Shown here: positions 1 through 7,664 of the stretch, piece after piece
Layout of the letters: each line of letters opens with the position of its first letter
How positions within the stretch are numbered: the stretch's first letter is position 1
Source of the DNA: Rheinheimera sp.
Lineage (GTDB): Bacteria > Pseudomonadota > Gammaproteobacteria > Enterobacterales > Alteromonadaceae
Assembly (NCBI GenBank): GCA_003482455.1
Contig: DMYW01000025.1
Location: 1 to 11,323 of the forward strand
Length of the DNA: 11,323 nt
Direction of reading: 5' to 3'
Program-made: the position numbers and the translations under genes
Notes under the pieces: generated by a model
The model's input: only the letters and a program-made list of their open reading frames with translations
What the model was told of the DNA's origin: nothing
The model's database searches: none

Positions 1-228
1 GTTTTATAAAAAAACCAGCGTGCGAGCTGAAAACAAAATCGCGCGCCGCGAAGGCGAAAACGATTTAAAAAAACCAGCCTGCGAGCTCAAACAAAAACGG
101 CCCGCCGCGAAGGCGAAAATGATTTAGAAAAAACACAACCAGCGTGCGAACCAAAAAAACCACGCCTGCCGCAAGGCAAAAAACGATTTAGCAAAAAACA
201 CACAGGTGAATAAAAAAAGGAGCCATGT
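1..228. repeat. Three degenerate tandem repeats in the leader of the first operon
   Basis: No gene is visible here. Three imperfect direct copies of a unit of about 53 bp lie at 15-67, 74-126 and 139-190. Each begins CCAGC(G/C)TGCGA and ends with GGC, an A-rich stretch and GATTTA. The copies are separated by short A-rich linkers, so the repeat period is about 59 and 65 bp. The third copy is the most diverged. Further copies may lie before the window. The tail of each copy (AAAACGATTTA or a close variant) faintly resembles an AT-rich operator with a central CG. The first 9 bases, GTTTTATAA, match the right half of the palindrome at 3671-3686. Function is unknown. Confidence 0.6.
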
Positions 229-1281
229 ATGAGCATCAAAGGACCGGCGATCTTCCTTGCGCAATTTGTCGGCAGTGCGGCGCCTTTTGATAGTTTGGCG
301 GCGATGGCGCGTTGGGCGGCGGATTTAGGCTACCAAGGCGTGCAGGTGCCGACCAATGATCCGGCGTTTTTTGATTTAGAAAAAGCCGCGGCTAGCCAAG
401 CTTATTGCGATGAGATGGCGGCGGTGTGTGCGGCGGCGGGTATACAAATCACTGAGTTATCGACACATTTGCAAGGCCAATTGGTGGCTGTGCATCCGGC
501 GTATGACGAGCTGTTTGATAACTTCGCGCCGGCGCAGCTGCGTGGCAATCCGAAAGCGCGCACCGAGTGGGCGGTGCAGCAGTTAAAACTGGCGGCCAAG
601 GCCAGTGCGCGGCTTGGTTTAAAAGCGCATGCGACTTTCTCCGGTGCCTTGTTGTGGCATTTGATGTACCCCTGGCCGCAGCGGCCGGCGGGGTTGGTCG
701 AGCAAGGCTTTGCTGAATTGGCGGCGCGTTGGCTGCCGATCTTAGATGCATTTGACGAGGCGGGCGTGGACGTCTGCTACGAAATTCACCCAGGCGAAGA
801 CTTGCACGATGGCGCTACCTTTGAGCGTTTTTTAGCGGCAACCAACAACCATCCGCGCGCCAATATCTTGTTTGATCCCAGCCACTTTGTGCTGCAACAG
901 CTGGATTATCTGGACTTTATCGACCGCTACCACAGTCGCATCAAGATGTTCCATGTCAAAGACGCAGAGTTTCGGCCCAATGGCCGTTCGGGCGTGTATG
1001 GCGGTTACCAAAATTGGGTCGACCGGCCGGGGCGGTTTCGTTCGCTTGGCGATGGCCAAGTCGACTTTAAGAGCATTTTCAGCAAGTTAACTCAATACGG
1101 CTTTGACGGCTGGGCGGTGCTGGAATGGGAATGTTGCTTAAAAGACTCGGCCCAAGGCGCTGCGGAAGGTGCGCCTTTTATCCAGCGCCATTTAATTCAA
1201 AAAGCCAGCAAAGCCTTTGATGATTTTGCCGGCGGCGCCGCGAGCGAGTCGCGCAATCGACGCATTTTGGGCTTGGAGTAA
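229..1281 (+). CDS. Sugar phosphate isomerase/epimerase, xylose isomerase-like TIM barrel
   Basis: A 350-residue protein of the AP-endonuclease-2/xylose-isomerase-like TIM-barrel superfamily. Such enzymes are usually divalent-metal isomerases or epimerases of sugars. The barrel's usual metal-ligand pattern is visible: E185 and H187 in YEIHPGE, D216 and H219 in FDPSH, H242 and D245 in FHVKDAE, and E299 in LEWE. There is no signal peptide, so it is cytoplasmic. The ATG at 229 has an AGGAG 6 bases upstream; an earlier ATG at 225 is out of frame. It is the first gene of the cluster, 66 bp before the permease. Related enzymes (for example YcjR type) sit in clusters with sugar 3-dehydrogenases and act on 3-keto sugars. 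That role is inferred here from context; the exact substrate is unknown. Confidence 0.88.
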   Translation: MSIKGPAIFLAQFVGSAAPFDSLAAMARWAADLGYQGVQVPTNDPAFFDLEKAAASQAYCDEMAAVCAAAGIQITELSTHLQGQLVAVHPAYDELFDNFAPAQLRGNPKARTEWAVQQLKLAAKASARLGLKAHATFSGALLWHLMYPWPQRPAGLVEQGFAELAARWLPILDAFDEAGVDVCYEIHPGEDLHDGATFERFLAATNNHPRANILFDPSHFVLQQLDYLDFIDRYHSRIKMFHVKDAEFRPNGRSGVYGGYQNWVDRPGRFRSLGDGQVDFKSIFSKLTQYGFDGWAVLEWECCLKDSAQGAAEGAPFIQRHLIQKASKAFDDFAGGAASESRNRRILGLE

Positions 1282-1347
1282 AGCCCCAGTAAAACCAGAA
1301 ATACTTCGTACAGACAATCACTTACAACAACGATAACAGGGGACAGT

Positions 1348-2583
1348 ATGAACGACACGGTTGCCAGCAGCGGCATCAAGGCGCGGTTAAGCCTGATGAT
1401 GTTTTTACAGTTTTTTATCTGGGGCGCTTGGTTTGTCACTTTGGGCACCTTTTTAGGCGCCAACCTGCAAGCGCAAGGCCCAGAAATTGGCCAAGCCTTT
1501 TCGACGCAAAGTTGGGGCGCCATTATCGCGCCGTTTTTTGTCGGGCTGATCGCCGACCGCTTTTTTAACGCCGAGCGGCTGTTGGGTATTTTGCATCTAG
1601 CCGGTGCTGGTTTGATGTGGGCGATGGCGCAAAGTACTGATTTTGCAAGCTTCTATCCGCTGGTGCTGGCTTATATGTTGGTGTACATGCCAACGCTCGC
1701 GCTGGTGAACTCGGTGTCGTTTGGTCAGTTGCGCGCACCGGATCAAGAATTTGGCCAAATTCGAGTGTGGGGCACGGTCGGTTGGATCGCCGCCGGTTTA
1801 GTCATTTCGTATCTGTTTGGCTGGGATGCGCAAGCCGCGCTGGCGCAAGGTGCGCTGAAAAATACCTTCTTGTTAGCCGGCGGCGCGTCCTTGCTGCTGG
1901 GTCTTTATAGTTTTAGCTTACCGGCGACACCTCCGGCAGCACGTGGCACGTCGGTCAGTGCGCGTGAACTGTTGGGGTTGGATGCATTGACGATGTTGAA
2001 AGACAAAAACTTTTTGATGTTTTTTGTCGCATCAATTCTGATTTGCATCCCGCTGGCTTTTTATTACCAAAACGCCAATCCGTTTTTAACCGGCATTGGT
2101 GTGGAAAACGCCACCGGCAAAATGACGTTAGGCCAAGCCTCGGAAGTGTTGTTTATGCTGGCGTTACCGCTGTTTTTGGCCCGGTTTGGCATTCGCTGGA
2201 CACTGGCGCTTGGCATGGCGGCTTGGGTGCTGCGGTATGTGTTGTTTGCGTTTGGCGATGCCAGCGACGGCGTCTGGCTGTTGATTTTAGGCATAGTGCT
2301 GCACGGCATCTGTTACGACTTCTTTTTTGTATCGGGTCAGATTTACACCAACAGTAAAGCAGGTAGCGCCGTGAAATCGCAGGCGCAGGGCCTTATCACC
2401 TTGGCCACCTATGGTGTGGGTATGCTGATTGGCTTTGCGGTGGCCGGCCACATTACGGCCAGTCACAGCCAAGCCGGTGGCGTGGATTGGCAGCAGGTAT
2501 GGTTATTCCCAGCAGGCTTTGCCGCCGTTGTGTTAGTGCTGTTTGTGCTGCTGTTTAAAGGCGAGCGCAAGGAGGCGGCATGA
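1348..2583 (+). CDS. MFS permease, nucleoside:H+ symporter (NupG-like) family
   Basis: A 411-residue inner-membrane protein made almost entirely of hydrophobic segments, consistent with the 12 helices of a major facilitator. The N-terminus (ARLSLMMFLQFFIWGAWFVTLGTFLG) is typical of the Nuc_H_symport branch. So is the FGQIRVWGTVGWIAAGL stretch near residues 137-153, followed by a cytoplasmic loop at about 192-210. The ATG at 1348 follows AGGGGA with 4 bases of spacing. The stop overlaps the next start by 4 bases (ATGA), indicating translational coupling to the exported isomerase-like gene. Family members are named for nucleoside uptake, but in clusters with TIM-barrel isomerases and GMC dehydrogenases they more plausibly import the processed sugar. 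That substrate assignment is inference. Confidence 0.88.
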   Translation: MNDTVASSGIKARLSLMMFLQFFIWGAWFVTLGTFLGANLQAQGPEIGQAFSTQSWGAIIAPFFVGLIADRFFNAERLLGILHLAGAGLMWAMAQSTDFASFYPLVLAYMLVYMPTLALVNSVSFGQLRAPDQEFGQIRVWGTVGWIAAGLVISYLFGWDAQAALAQGALKNTFLLAGGASLLLGLYSFSLPATPPAARGTSVSARELLGLDALTMLKDKNFLMFFVASILICIPLAFYYQNANPFLTGIGVENATGKMTLGQASEVLFMLALPLFLARFGIRWTLALGMAAWVLRYVLFAFGDASDGVWLLILGIVLHGICYDFFFVSGQIYTNSKAGSAVKSQAQGLITLATYGVGMLIGFAVAGHITASHSQAGGVDWQQVWLFPAGFAAVVLVLFVLLFKGERKEAA

Positions 2584-3650
2584 ATACCCAAGTCGCCAAG
2601 GGCGCAGGGCTGGCGTCAGCCGAGCTGCAAACCGCAATGCAAACCACGGGGCAAACCCCAATTCAAACCGCAGAGCCAACCCGGCGCAAGCTGTTAAAAA
2701 TGGCGGCTGCGCTGGGTAGCGGCGCTGTGTTGGCACAGGCGCTGCCGGGCTGCGCCAGTAGCGGCCCGGCAACAAGTGCCATGCCGCACGACTTTAATGG
2801 TCATTTGGACTCAGAAGCGCTGAATTCCCAAAGCGCCGTTTCCGAGAACGCCGTTTCCAAGAGTACAGTGCCTGCGCGCAAAGGCCGCATTCAGCACGGT
2901 GTGGCGCGCTGGACTTACGGCGACTTGTCGCTGGATGAGCTGTGCCTGCTGGTTAAATCGCTTGGCTTTAATGCCATTGATTTGGTCGGGCCCGACGAGT
3001 GGCCGATTTTGAAAAAACATGGCGTGCACTGCTCGATGTGTAACGGCGCTGAGCTGAATTTAAAAGACGGCTGGAGCCATCCGGAATTTCACGAGGTGCT
3101 GGTCGAGCGCTATTTAAAACACATCGATTTGGTGGCTGATGCGGGGTACAGCAATTTGATTTGTTTTACCGGCAATGCGCGTGGCATGAGCAAACAGACT
3201 GCGCTCGATAACGCCGTCAAAGGCCTTTCACGCATTATGCCGCATGCCGAAAAACGCGGTGTCACCATTCAATTAGAACTGTTTAACAGCAAGGTCGACC
3301 ATCCGGACTACACCGCCGACAGCTCTGCTTTTGGCATTGAGCTGTGCAAACGCTTGGGCAGCCCAAACTTCAAACTGCTGTTTGATATCTACCATATGCA
3401 AATTATGGAAGGCGACATCATCGCCAGTATTCGTCAGCACGGCCAGTATTTTGGCCACTACCACACCGCCGGCGTGCCGGGGCGACATGAAATCGATGAT
3501 ACGCAAGAGCTGTATTACCCGGCGATCGCCCGTGCCATCGCCGACAGCGGTTTTCAGGGCTATCTAGCACAAGAATTTATTCCGACCGGGGCGGATAAAG
3601 CGGCGCGCGCCAATGCGCTGGCGCAGGCGATCACCATCTGTGATGTCTGA
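2580..3650 (+). CDS. Exported hydroxypyruvate isomerase-like TIM barrel (Tat, possible lipoprotein)
   Basis: A 356-residue protein with a Tat-type leader: R35-R36-K-L-L-K, then a hydrophobic stretch ending ALPGC with C58 as a possible lipobox cysteine. The mature part starts near residue 85 and is an Hyi-like TIM barrel. Likely metal or catalytic residues are E233 (LELFNSK), D269 and H272 (FDIYH), H293 and H295 (HYH) and E332 (QEF). AAGGAGG lies 4 bases before ATG 2580, which overlaps the permease stop. The 34 residues before the twin arginine make an unusually long n-region, and an internal ATG (codon 20, base 2637) would shorten it. The expected location is the periplasm, perhaps membrane-anchored. 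Despite the family name, the partners suggest action on an oxidised sugar rather than hydroxypyruvate; this is not shown by sequence. Confidence 0.85.
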   Translation: MNTQVAKGAGLASAELQTAMQTTGQTPIQTAEPTRRKLLKMAAALGSGAVLAQALPGCASSGPATSAMPHDFNGHLDSEALNSQSAVSENAVSKSTVPARKGRIQHGVARWTYGDLSLDELCLLVKSLGFNAIDLVGPDEWPILKKHGVHCSMCNGAELNLKDGWSHPEFHEVLVERYLKHIDLVADAGYSNLICFTGNARGMSKQTALDNAVKGLSRIMPHAEKRGVTIQLELFNSKVDHPDYTADSSAFGIELCKRLGSPNFKLLFDIYHMQIMEGDIIASIRQHGQYFGHYHTAGVPGRHEIDDTQELYYPAIARAIADSGFQGYLAQEFIPTGADKAARANALAQAITICDV

Positions 3651-3670
3651 TTGCTTGCGTAAATAAAGGC

Positions 3671-3686
3671 TATAAAACGTTTTATA
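3671..3686. promoter_or_regulatory. 16-bp perfect palindrome, candidate LacI-family operator
   Basis: TATAAAACGTTTTATA is a perfect inverted repeat with a central CpG, the usual layout of LacI/GalR-family operators. It lies in the 141-bp gap between the exported isomerase gene and the dehydrogenase gene. It contains TATAAA and overlaps TATAAC, either of which could be a -10 element, but no well-spaced -35 is evident. A repressor bound here would block a promoter driving the dehydrogenase genes. No regulator gene is in the window, so this is inference. Confidence 0.5.
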
Positions 3687-3729
3687 ACAAAGACATATAA
3701 AAACATTACAAGCACGACAAGCAACAGGG

Positions 3730-3768
3730 GGGCCTTGGGCCCACAGTCAGGTGCATGGGGCAAGGCCC
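3730..3768 (+). promoter_or_regulatory. Hairpin in the leader of the GMC dehydrogenase gene
   Basis: GGGCCTTG (3730-3737) is complementary to CAAGGCCC (3761-3768). After a small internal loop, CCC (3740-3742) can pair with GGG (3757-3759), leaving a 14-base loop. The structure sits 23 bases before the start codon. No T-run follows, so it is not a typical terminator. It could protect or process the mRNA, or be an attenuating structure. Confidence 0.45.
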
Positions 3769-3791
3769 GTCACCCGCAAAAGGTAGACACA

Positions 3792-5477
3792 ATGACAACA
3801 AATTATTTTGACGCAATCGTGGTAGGGTCCGGCATCAGCGGCGGTTGGGCGGCCAAAGAGCTGACCGAAAAAGGCCTCAAAGTGTTGCTGCTCGAGCGCG
3901 GCCGCAACATCGAACATATCAAAGATTACCCCAATGCGTTTAAAGAAGCCTGGGATTACCCGCACCGCGATGCGCCAACGCAGCGGATGAAAAAAGACTA
4001 CCCGGTGCTGTCGCGCGACTACCCGCTCAACGAAAGCACCTTTGGCATGTGGGCCAACGAAAAAGAGTCGCCGTACGTCGAGAAAAAACGTTTTGACTGG
4101 TTCCGTGGTTATCACATGGGCGGCCGCTCGTTGCTGTGGGGCCGGCAAAGTTATCGCTTAAACGAACGCGACTTTACCGCCAACTTGGAAGACGGCATCG
4201 CGGTCGACTGGCCCATTCGTTACAGCGATTTAGCGCCTTGGTACGACTATGTCGAGCGGTTTGCTGGCATCGCCGGCACGCGGGAAGGGCTGGATGTATT
4301 GCCAGACGGCCAGTATTTACCGCCGGTGCCGCTGAATGTGGTGGAACAATCGGTGGCGGCGCGGATCAAAAAGGCCTATGGCGGCAAGCGTGTGATGATC
4401 CACGGCCGCTGCGCCAATATCACCCAACCCAAGCCGGAACAAAACCGCGTCGGTTGTCAGTATCGCAGCAAATGTTGGTTGGGCTGCCCGTTTGGCGGCT
4501 ATTTCAGTACCCAATCGGCCACGCTGCCGGTGGCGCTGAAAACCGGTAATTTGACGGTGCGGCCGTTTTCGATTGTGACGCGGGTGCTGTATGACAAAAA
4601 CACCAAAAAAGCGTCGGGCGTTGAGATCATCGACAGCGAAACCAATCAAACCTATGAATTCAAAAGCAAAATTGTGTTCCTAAACGCCTCGGCGTTTAAC
4701 TCGACCTGGGTGCTGATGAATTCGGCCACCGACATTTGGCCCGACGGCCTTGGCAGCAGCAGCGGCGCCTTGGGCCATAACGTGATGGACCATCACTTAA
4801 ACGTCGGCGCTTGGGGCCAAGTCGAGGGCTTTGACGACAAATATTATTCGGGACGCCGGCCATCGGGCTTTTACGTACCACGCTTTCGCAACTGGGGCGA
4901 TGACAAACGCGACTACGTGCGCGGCTTTGGTTACCAAGGCTCGGCCAGTCGCGAAGGTTGGCGGCGCGATGTGGCGGAACTGGCCATCGGCGCCAACTTA
5001 AAAGACGCCTTAACCGAGCCGGGCGGCTGGACCATCGGCATGGGCGGCTTTGGCGAGATGTTACCGGACCACAGCAACCGCATCTTCTTGGACAAAACCG
5101 TCAAAGACAAATGGGGCTTGCCGGTGCTGGCGATGGACGTGGAACTGAAAGCCAACGAACTGAAAATGCGCAAAGACATGCAGCAAGACGCGATTGACAT
5201 TCTCAAAGCGGCGGGCGTGCAAAACGTGCAAGGGTACGAAGGTGAATATGGCCCTGGCATGGGCATTCACGAAATGGGCACAGCGCGGATGGGCCGCGAC
5301 GCCAAGTCGTCGGTGCTCAACGGCAACAACCAAGTGTGGGATGCACCCAACGTGTTTGTCACCGATGGCGCGGCGATGACCTCAGCGTCGTGTGTCAACC
5401 CAAGCTTAACTTACATGGCGCTGACGGCGCGGGCGGCTAACTTTGCGGTCGAAGCCTTGAAAAAAGGAGAGCTGTGA
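3792..5477 (+). CDS. GMC-family FAD dehydrogenase, glucoside 3-dehydrogenase-type catalytic subunit
   Basis: A 561-residue flavoprotein of the glucose-methanol-choline oxidoreductase family. The FAD-binding GSGISGG motif is at residues 12-18 and the dinucleotide-fold acidic end is LLLERG. A GGRSLLWG motif follows near 110-117. The C-terminal catalytic pair is H493 (IHEMGTARMG) and N536 (VNPSLTY). C222, C228 and C232 (C-x5-C-x3-C, followed by PFGG) form a cysteine cluster like the Fe-S ligands of FAD-glucose dehydrogenase-type GMC enzymes. ATG 3792 is chosen because AGGT lies 7 bases upstream and the FAD fold starts at once; an in-frame extension to 3735 adds non-homologous residues from the hairpin region. 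There is no signal peptide; export would be by hitch-hiking with the next gene product. Likely reaction: oxidation of a (di)saccharide at C3. The sugar is unknown. Confidence 0.88.
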   Translation: MTTNYFDAIVVGSGISGGWAAKELTEKGLKVLLLERGRNIEHIKDYPNAFKEAWDYPHRDAPTQRMKKDYPVLSRDYPLNESTFGMWANEKESPYVEKKRFDWFRGYHMGGRSLLWGRQSYRLNERDFTANLEDGIAVDWPIRYSDLAPWYDYVERFAGIAGTREGLDVLPDGQYLPPVPLNVVEQSVAARIKKAYGGKRVMIHGRCANITQPKPEQNRVGCQYRSKCWLGCPFGGYFSTQSATLPVALKTGNLTVRPFSIVTRVLYDKNTKKASGVEIIDSETNQTYEFKSKIVFLNASAFNSTWVLMNSATDIWPDGLGSSSGALGHNVMDHHLNVGAWGQVEGFDDKYYSGRRPSGFYVPRFRNWGDDKRDYVRGFGYQGSASREGWRRDVAELAIGANLKDALTEPGGWTIGMGGFGEMLPDHSNRIFLDKTVKDKWGLPVLAMDVELKANELKMRKDMQQDAIDILKAAGVQNVQGYEGEYGPGMGIHEMGTARMGRDAKSSVLNGNNQVWDAPNVFVTDGAAMTSASCVNPSLTYMALTARAANFAVEALKKGEL

Positions 5478-6088
5478 TGGAACGTCGTGACTTATTAAAA
5501 ATGATCGCCGCCGCTACCGGGGTGGCGTTTGTCGGGGCAGAGGCGTGGGCGGCTGGCGGTGCTTCGTCAGCTGCAAGCGAGGCGAGTGTCGACTTTAGCG
5601 CTAAAGACGTGCAATTGCTCGATGACATTGCCGAAACCATTTTACCGGCCACTCAGACGCCAGGCGCCAAAGCCGCCGGTTGTGGCGCCGTGATGGCGAC
5701 CTTTATCCGCGACTGTTACGAGCCAGCGCAGCAGCAGCTGGTCAAAGCGGGCCTTGTTGATATTCGCGCCTTGGCCAAACATCAGTTTAACAACGACTTT
5801 CTAGCACTAACCGCCGCGCAAAAGCTGACGTTATTGCAAGCGCTGGATACCGCATCGAAAAACGCCAGCAGCGGCGCTGCAGGTAATAGCTCCTTGTCAG
5901 ACAGTAAACGCAAGCAACGTGACGGCGCGCCGCATTATTTTGTGCTGCTCAAACAGCTGTCGATCTTCACCTTTTTTACCTCCAAGGTGGGGGGCACCCA
6001 AGTGCTGCGCTACCAAGCCGTACCTGGGCATTACAACGGCGATTTGCCGTATAAAAAAGGCGATCGGGCCTGGGCGACTGGCGGCTAA
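5477..6088 (+). CDS. Gluconate 2-dehydrogenase subunit 3-like, Tat-exported small subunit
   Basis: A 203-residue partner of the GMC dehydrogenase. The N-terminus MERRDLLKM is a twin-arginine signal with a hydrophobic stretch to about AEAWA, then a low-complexity Ala/Ser linker. The mature domain contains LDDIAETILPAT and ends with the family's VLRYQAVPGHYNGDLPYKKGDRAWA block. ATG 5477 is preferred: AGGAG ends 7 bases before it, whereas the in-frame GTG at 5474 would have only 4. The start overlaps the dehydrogenase stop by one base (TGATG), so the two are translationally coupled. In known three-part complexes this subunit carries the catalytic subunit through the Tat pore and a cytochrome c takes the electrons. 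No cytochrome gene is next to it here. Confidence 0.87.
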   Translation: MERRDLLKMIAAATGVAFVGAEAWAAGGASSAASEASVDFSAKDVQLLDDIAETILPATQTPGAKAAGCGAVMATFIRDCYEPAQQQLVKAGLVDIRALAKHQFNNDFLALTAAQKLTLLQALDTASKNASSGAAGNSSLSDSKRKQRDGAPHYFVLLKQLSIFTFFTSKVGGTQVLRYQAVPGHYNGDLPYKKGDRAWATGG

Positions 6089-6382
6089 GCCAGTTGGCGG
6101 TAAGCGACGAGCGCGCTGGGTTTTCTGGCGCGTTGTTTGGATGAAACTGGCGGTCACAACAAGCGCGCTTAGTTTGGCCGCACACAAGGCTTAGGTGGTA
6201 ACACGTGCTGCTGTGACATCAAGTGGCGGCTTGCAGCAAGTGTAGCGTGGGTCGCAAACGTAGCTGTGGCACTAGATACAGTGGCGGCAATCCACACCAT
6301 GCCTCAACCCCTAGGCATTGCACACGAACAGAATTTAACAACACGACGGGCTGGCGGATGGCTCGTTGCACGGAGATAGCGT
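6089..6382. other. Intergenic region before the DUF1080 gene, no gene seen
   Basis: This 294-bp stretch has no convincing reading frame with a start signal. A 6-bp hairpin, ACTGGC (6077-6082) with GCCAGT (6089-6094), spans the stop codon of the small subunit but lacks a T-run. A second small inverted repeat, ATGCCT (6299-6304) with AGGCAT (6313-6318), lies upstream of the next gene. I found no good promoter pair. The gap is long relative to the tight spacing upstream, so the DUF1080 gene could have its own promoter. Confidence 0.4.
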
Positions 6383-7147
6383 ATGAAGCAGGTGTTAGTC
6401 CAAGTCATATCTGTGTTGCTGGCGGGCCTTGCTAGCAGCGCCGTGCTGGCGCAAGCGGTTGATTACAGTAAATTAAGTAACGAAGAGCGGCAAAAAATCG
6501 CGGCCATCACCGAAGTGTGGCAACAGGTGCCGGTGGTCAAGGCTGATGCTGGCAAGGCGCCGTCCGATGCCATTAACTTGCTGGATTTAAGCCAATGGCA
6601 AGCGGTTGGCAGCAAAGCGCCCGCAGGCTGGGAGCTAAAAGACGGCGTGCTGACGGTCAAACCGGGCGCCGGGGATATTGAAAGCAAACAAGCATTTTGC
6701 GACGTGCAGCTGCACATGGAATGGCGCACGCCCACCGATATCGCCGGCAAAACCGGCCAGCAGCGCAACAACAGCGGCGTGTTTTTGCAAAGCCGCTACG
6801 AAGTGCAAGTGCTTGATTCATATAACAACCCAACCTACAGCAACGGCCAAGCCGGTTCTGTCTACAAACAAACCAGCCCGCTGGTAAACGCCAGCCGCGC
6901 CCCAGGCGAGTGGCAAAGTTACGACATCATCTACAACGCGCCACGTTTTAACGGCAACAAGCTGACCAGCCCAGGCTTTGTCACTGTGCTGCACAACGGC
7001 GTGCTAGTGCAAAACCACACGCAAATCCTTGGCAATACCGAGTGGATCGGCGCACCTAGCTACACTGCCCACGGCTGCCTGCCGCTGAAACTGCAAGACC
7101 ACGGCAACCCGATCAGCTTTCGCAACCTGTGGGTGCGGGAGTTGTAA
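6383..7147 (+). CDS. Secreted DUF1080 protein, 3-keto-disaccharide hydrolase family
   Basis: A 254-residue protein with a Sec signal peptide (hydrophobic residues about 5-22, likely cleavage near VLAQA). It is followed by a single DUF1080 domain (PF06439), a concanavalin/LamG-like beta-sandwich. Family blocks are clear: NNSGVFLQSRYEVQVLDSY, then NGQAGSVYKQTSPLVNASR, then PGEWQSYDIIY, then FVTVLHNGVLVQNH. GGAG lies 7 bases before ATG 6383. It acts in the periplasm or outside the cell. Family members hydrolyse glycosides already oxidised to the 3-keto form, which fits the dehydrogenase genes just upstream. It is the last gene before a hairpin terminator. A role in cleaving the product of that dehydrogenase is inference from gene order. 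Confidence 0.87.
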   Translation: MKQVLVQVISVLLAGLASSAVLAQAVDYSKLSNEERQKIAAITEVWQQVPVVKADAGKAPSDAINLLDLSQWQAVGSKAPAGWELKDGVLTVKPGAGDIESKQAFCDVQLHMEWRTPTDIAGKTGQQRNNSGVFLQSRYEVQVLDSYNNPTYSNGQAGSVYKQTSPLVNASRAPGEWQSYDIIYNAPRFNGNKLTSPGFVTVLHNGVLVQNHTQILGNTEWIGAPSYTAHGCLPLKLQDHGNPISFRNLWVREL

Positions 7148-7205
7148 GCAGTCCTTTAGCCGCTGCGATGGCGGCACTGGTACAAACAACAGAAGGCACT
7201 GGCAT

Positions 7206-7231
7206 AAAGGCACTGCGGTGCCTTTTGTTTT
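7206..7231 (+). terminator. Rho-independent terminator after the DUF1080 gene
   Basis: AAAGGCAC (7206-7213), loop TGCG, GTGCCTTT (7218-7225), followed by TTGTTTT. The stem is perfect at 8 bp and the T-rich tail follows directly. It ends the catabolic gene cluster 58 bp after its last stop codon. Confidence 0.85.
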
Positions 7232-7627
7232 GGAGAAAACCGAAAGGCCAGCCGTCAGTCACAGCCAAAGTGTGTTTCAGCTTCATCTTTGGCAGGCTCA
7301 GCGGTACGTAAACCCGCCGTAAGAACAGCCTTTGTGAGATGACCTACCGTTGATAGTCGCTTTGGACTCTCATATAGAAATCTGCTTAAAAAACATCAAC
7401 CTGACGGATATTTGAAACAGCCGTGTCATTGCTTAGGCGCTCCCTTTCTATCTTTGTGTGCACCCTCTAAAAGCAATTTAAATGTAAATTAATTGTTTAT
7501 TTTCACTGCAGTCAGCTATGCATAAAGCAGCCGCTCTAATCACTGCATAGGCCTGTTAGTGATGGAACGCATGAGCACAAGGCTATTTGTGCCGCTGAGG
7601 TAAGGCGGTTAGTCAACGAATTCCAAC
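7232..7627. other. Non-coding stretch between catabolic cluster and toxin-antitoxin pair
   Basis: No supported gene in about 400 bp. Composition becomes AT-rich around 7470-7510. A 6-bp hairpin, GCACAA (7575-7580) with TTGTGC (7587-7592), lies near the end, with no T-run. GTTAG motifs at 7555 and 7608 resemble integron core boxes only partly and have no matching partner box. This looks like a decayed junction between the core catabolic region and the accessory region. Confidence 0.4.
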
Positions 7628-7656
7628 TTGAAAAATACGCCATTGGCGTATAGAGT
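7628..7656 (+). promoter_or_regulatory. Toxin-antitoxin promoter with 17-bp palindromic operator
   Basis: A -35 box TTGAAA (7628-7633) and a -10 box TAGAGT (7651-7656) are 17 bases apart. The spacer is almost wholly a perfect palindrome, ATACGCCATTGGCGTAT (7635-7651, central T 7643). An alternative -10, TATAGA, starts at 7649. The palindrome is the expected target of the HTH antitoxin, giving autorepression. A start of transcription about 7 bases after the -10 would fall next to the toxin ATG at 7665, so the toxin message may have almost no leader. Confidence 0.7.
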
Positions 7657-7664
7657 GCATTCAT

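Noticed and set aside
15..190. CRISPR array
   Set aside because: Only three diverged copies of a 53-bp unit with tiny A-rich linkers; no spacer-sized unique sequence and no cas genes.
3735..3791. Longer start for the GMC dehydrogenase
   Set aside because: The added residues come from the hairpin region and lack any signal peptide or family match; ATG 3792 has a ribosome site and leads straight into the FAD fold.
3747..4148. Reverse-strand open frame opposite the dehydrogenase gene
   Set aside because: It is the shadow of a GC-rich gene with clear family motifs on the + strand; the other reverse frames in the catabolic part are likewise shadows.
7555..7614. GTTAG motifs as attC boxes making the toxin-antitoxin pair a cassette
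   Set aside because: They fit the GTTRRRY consensus imperfectly, and no R'' complementary to them follows the antitoxin gene.
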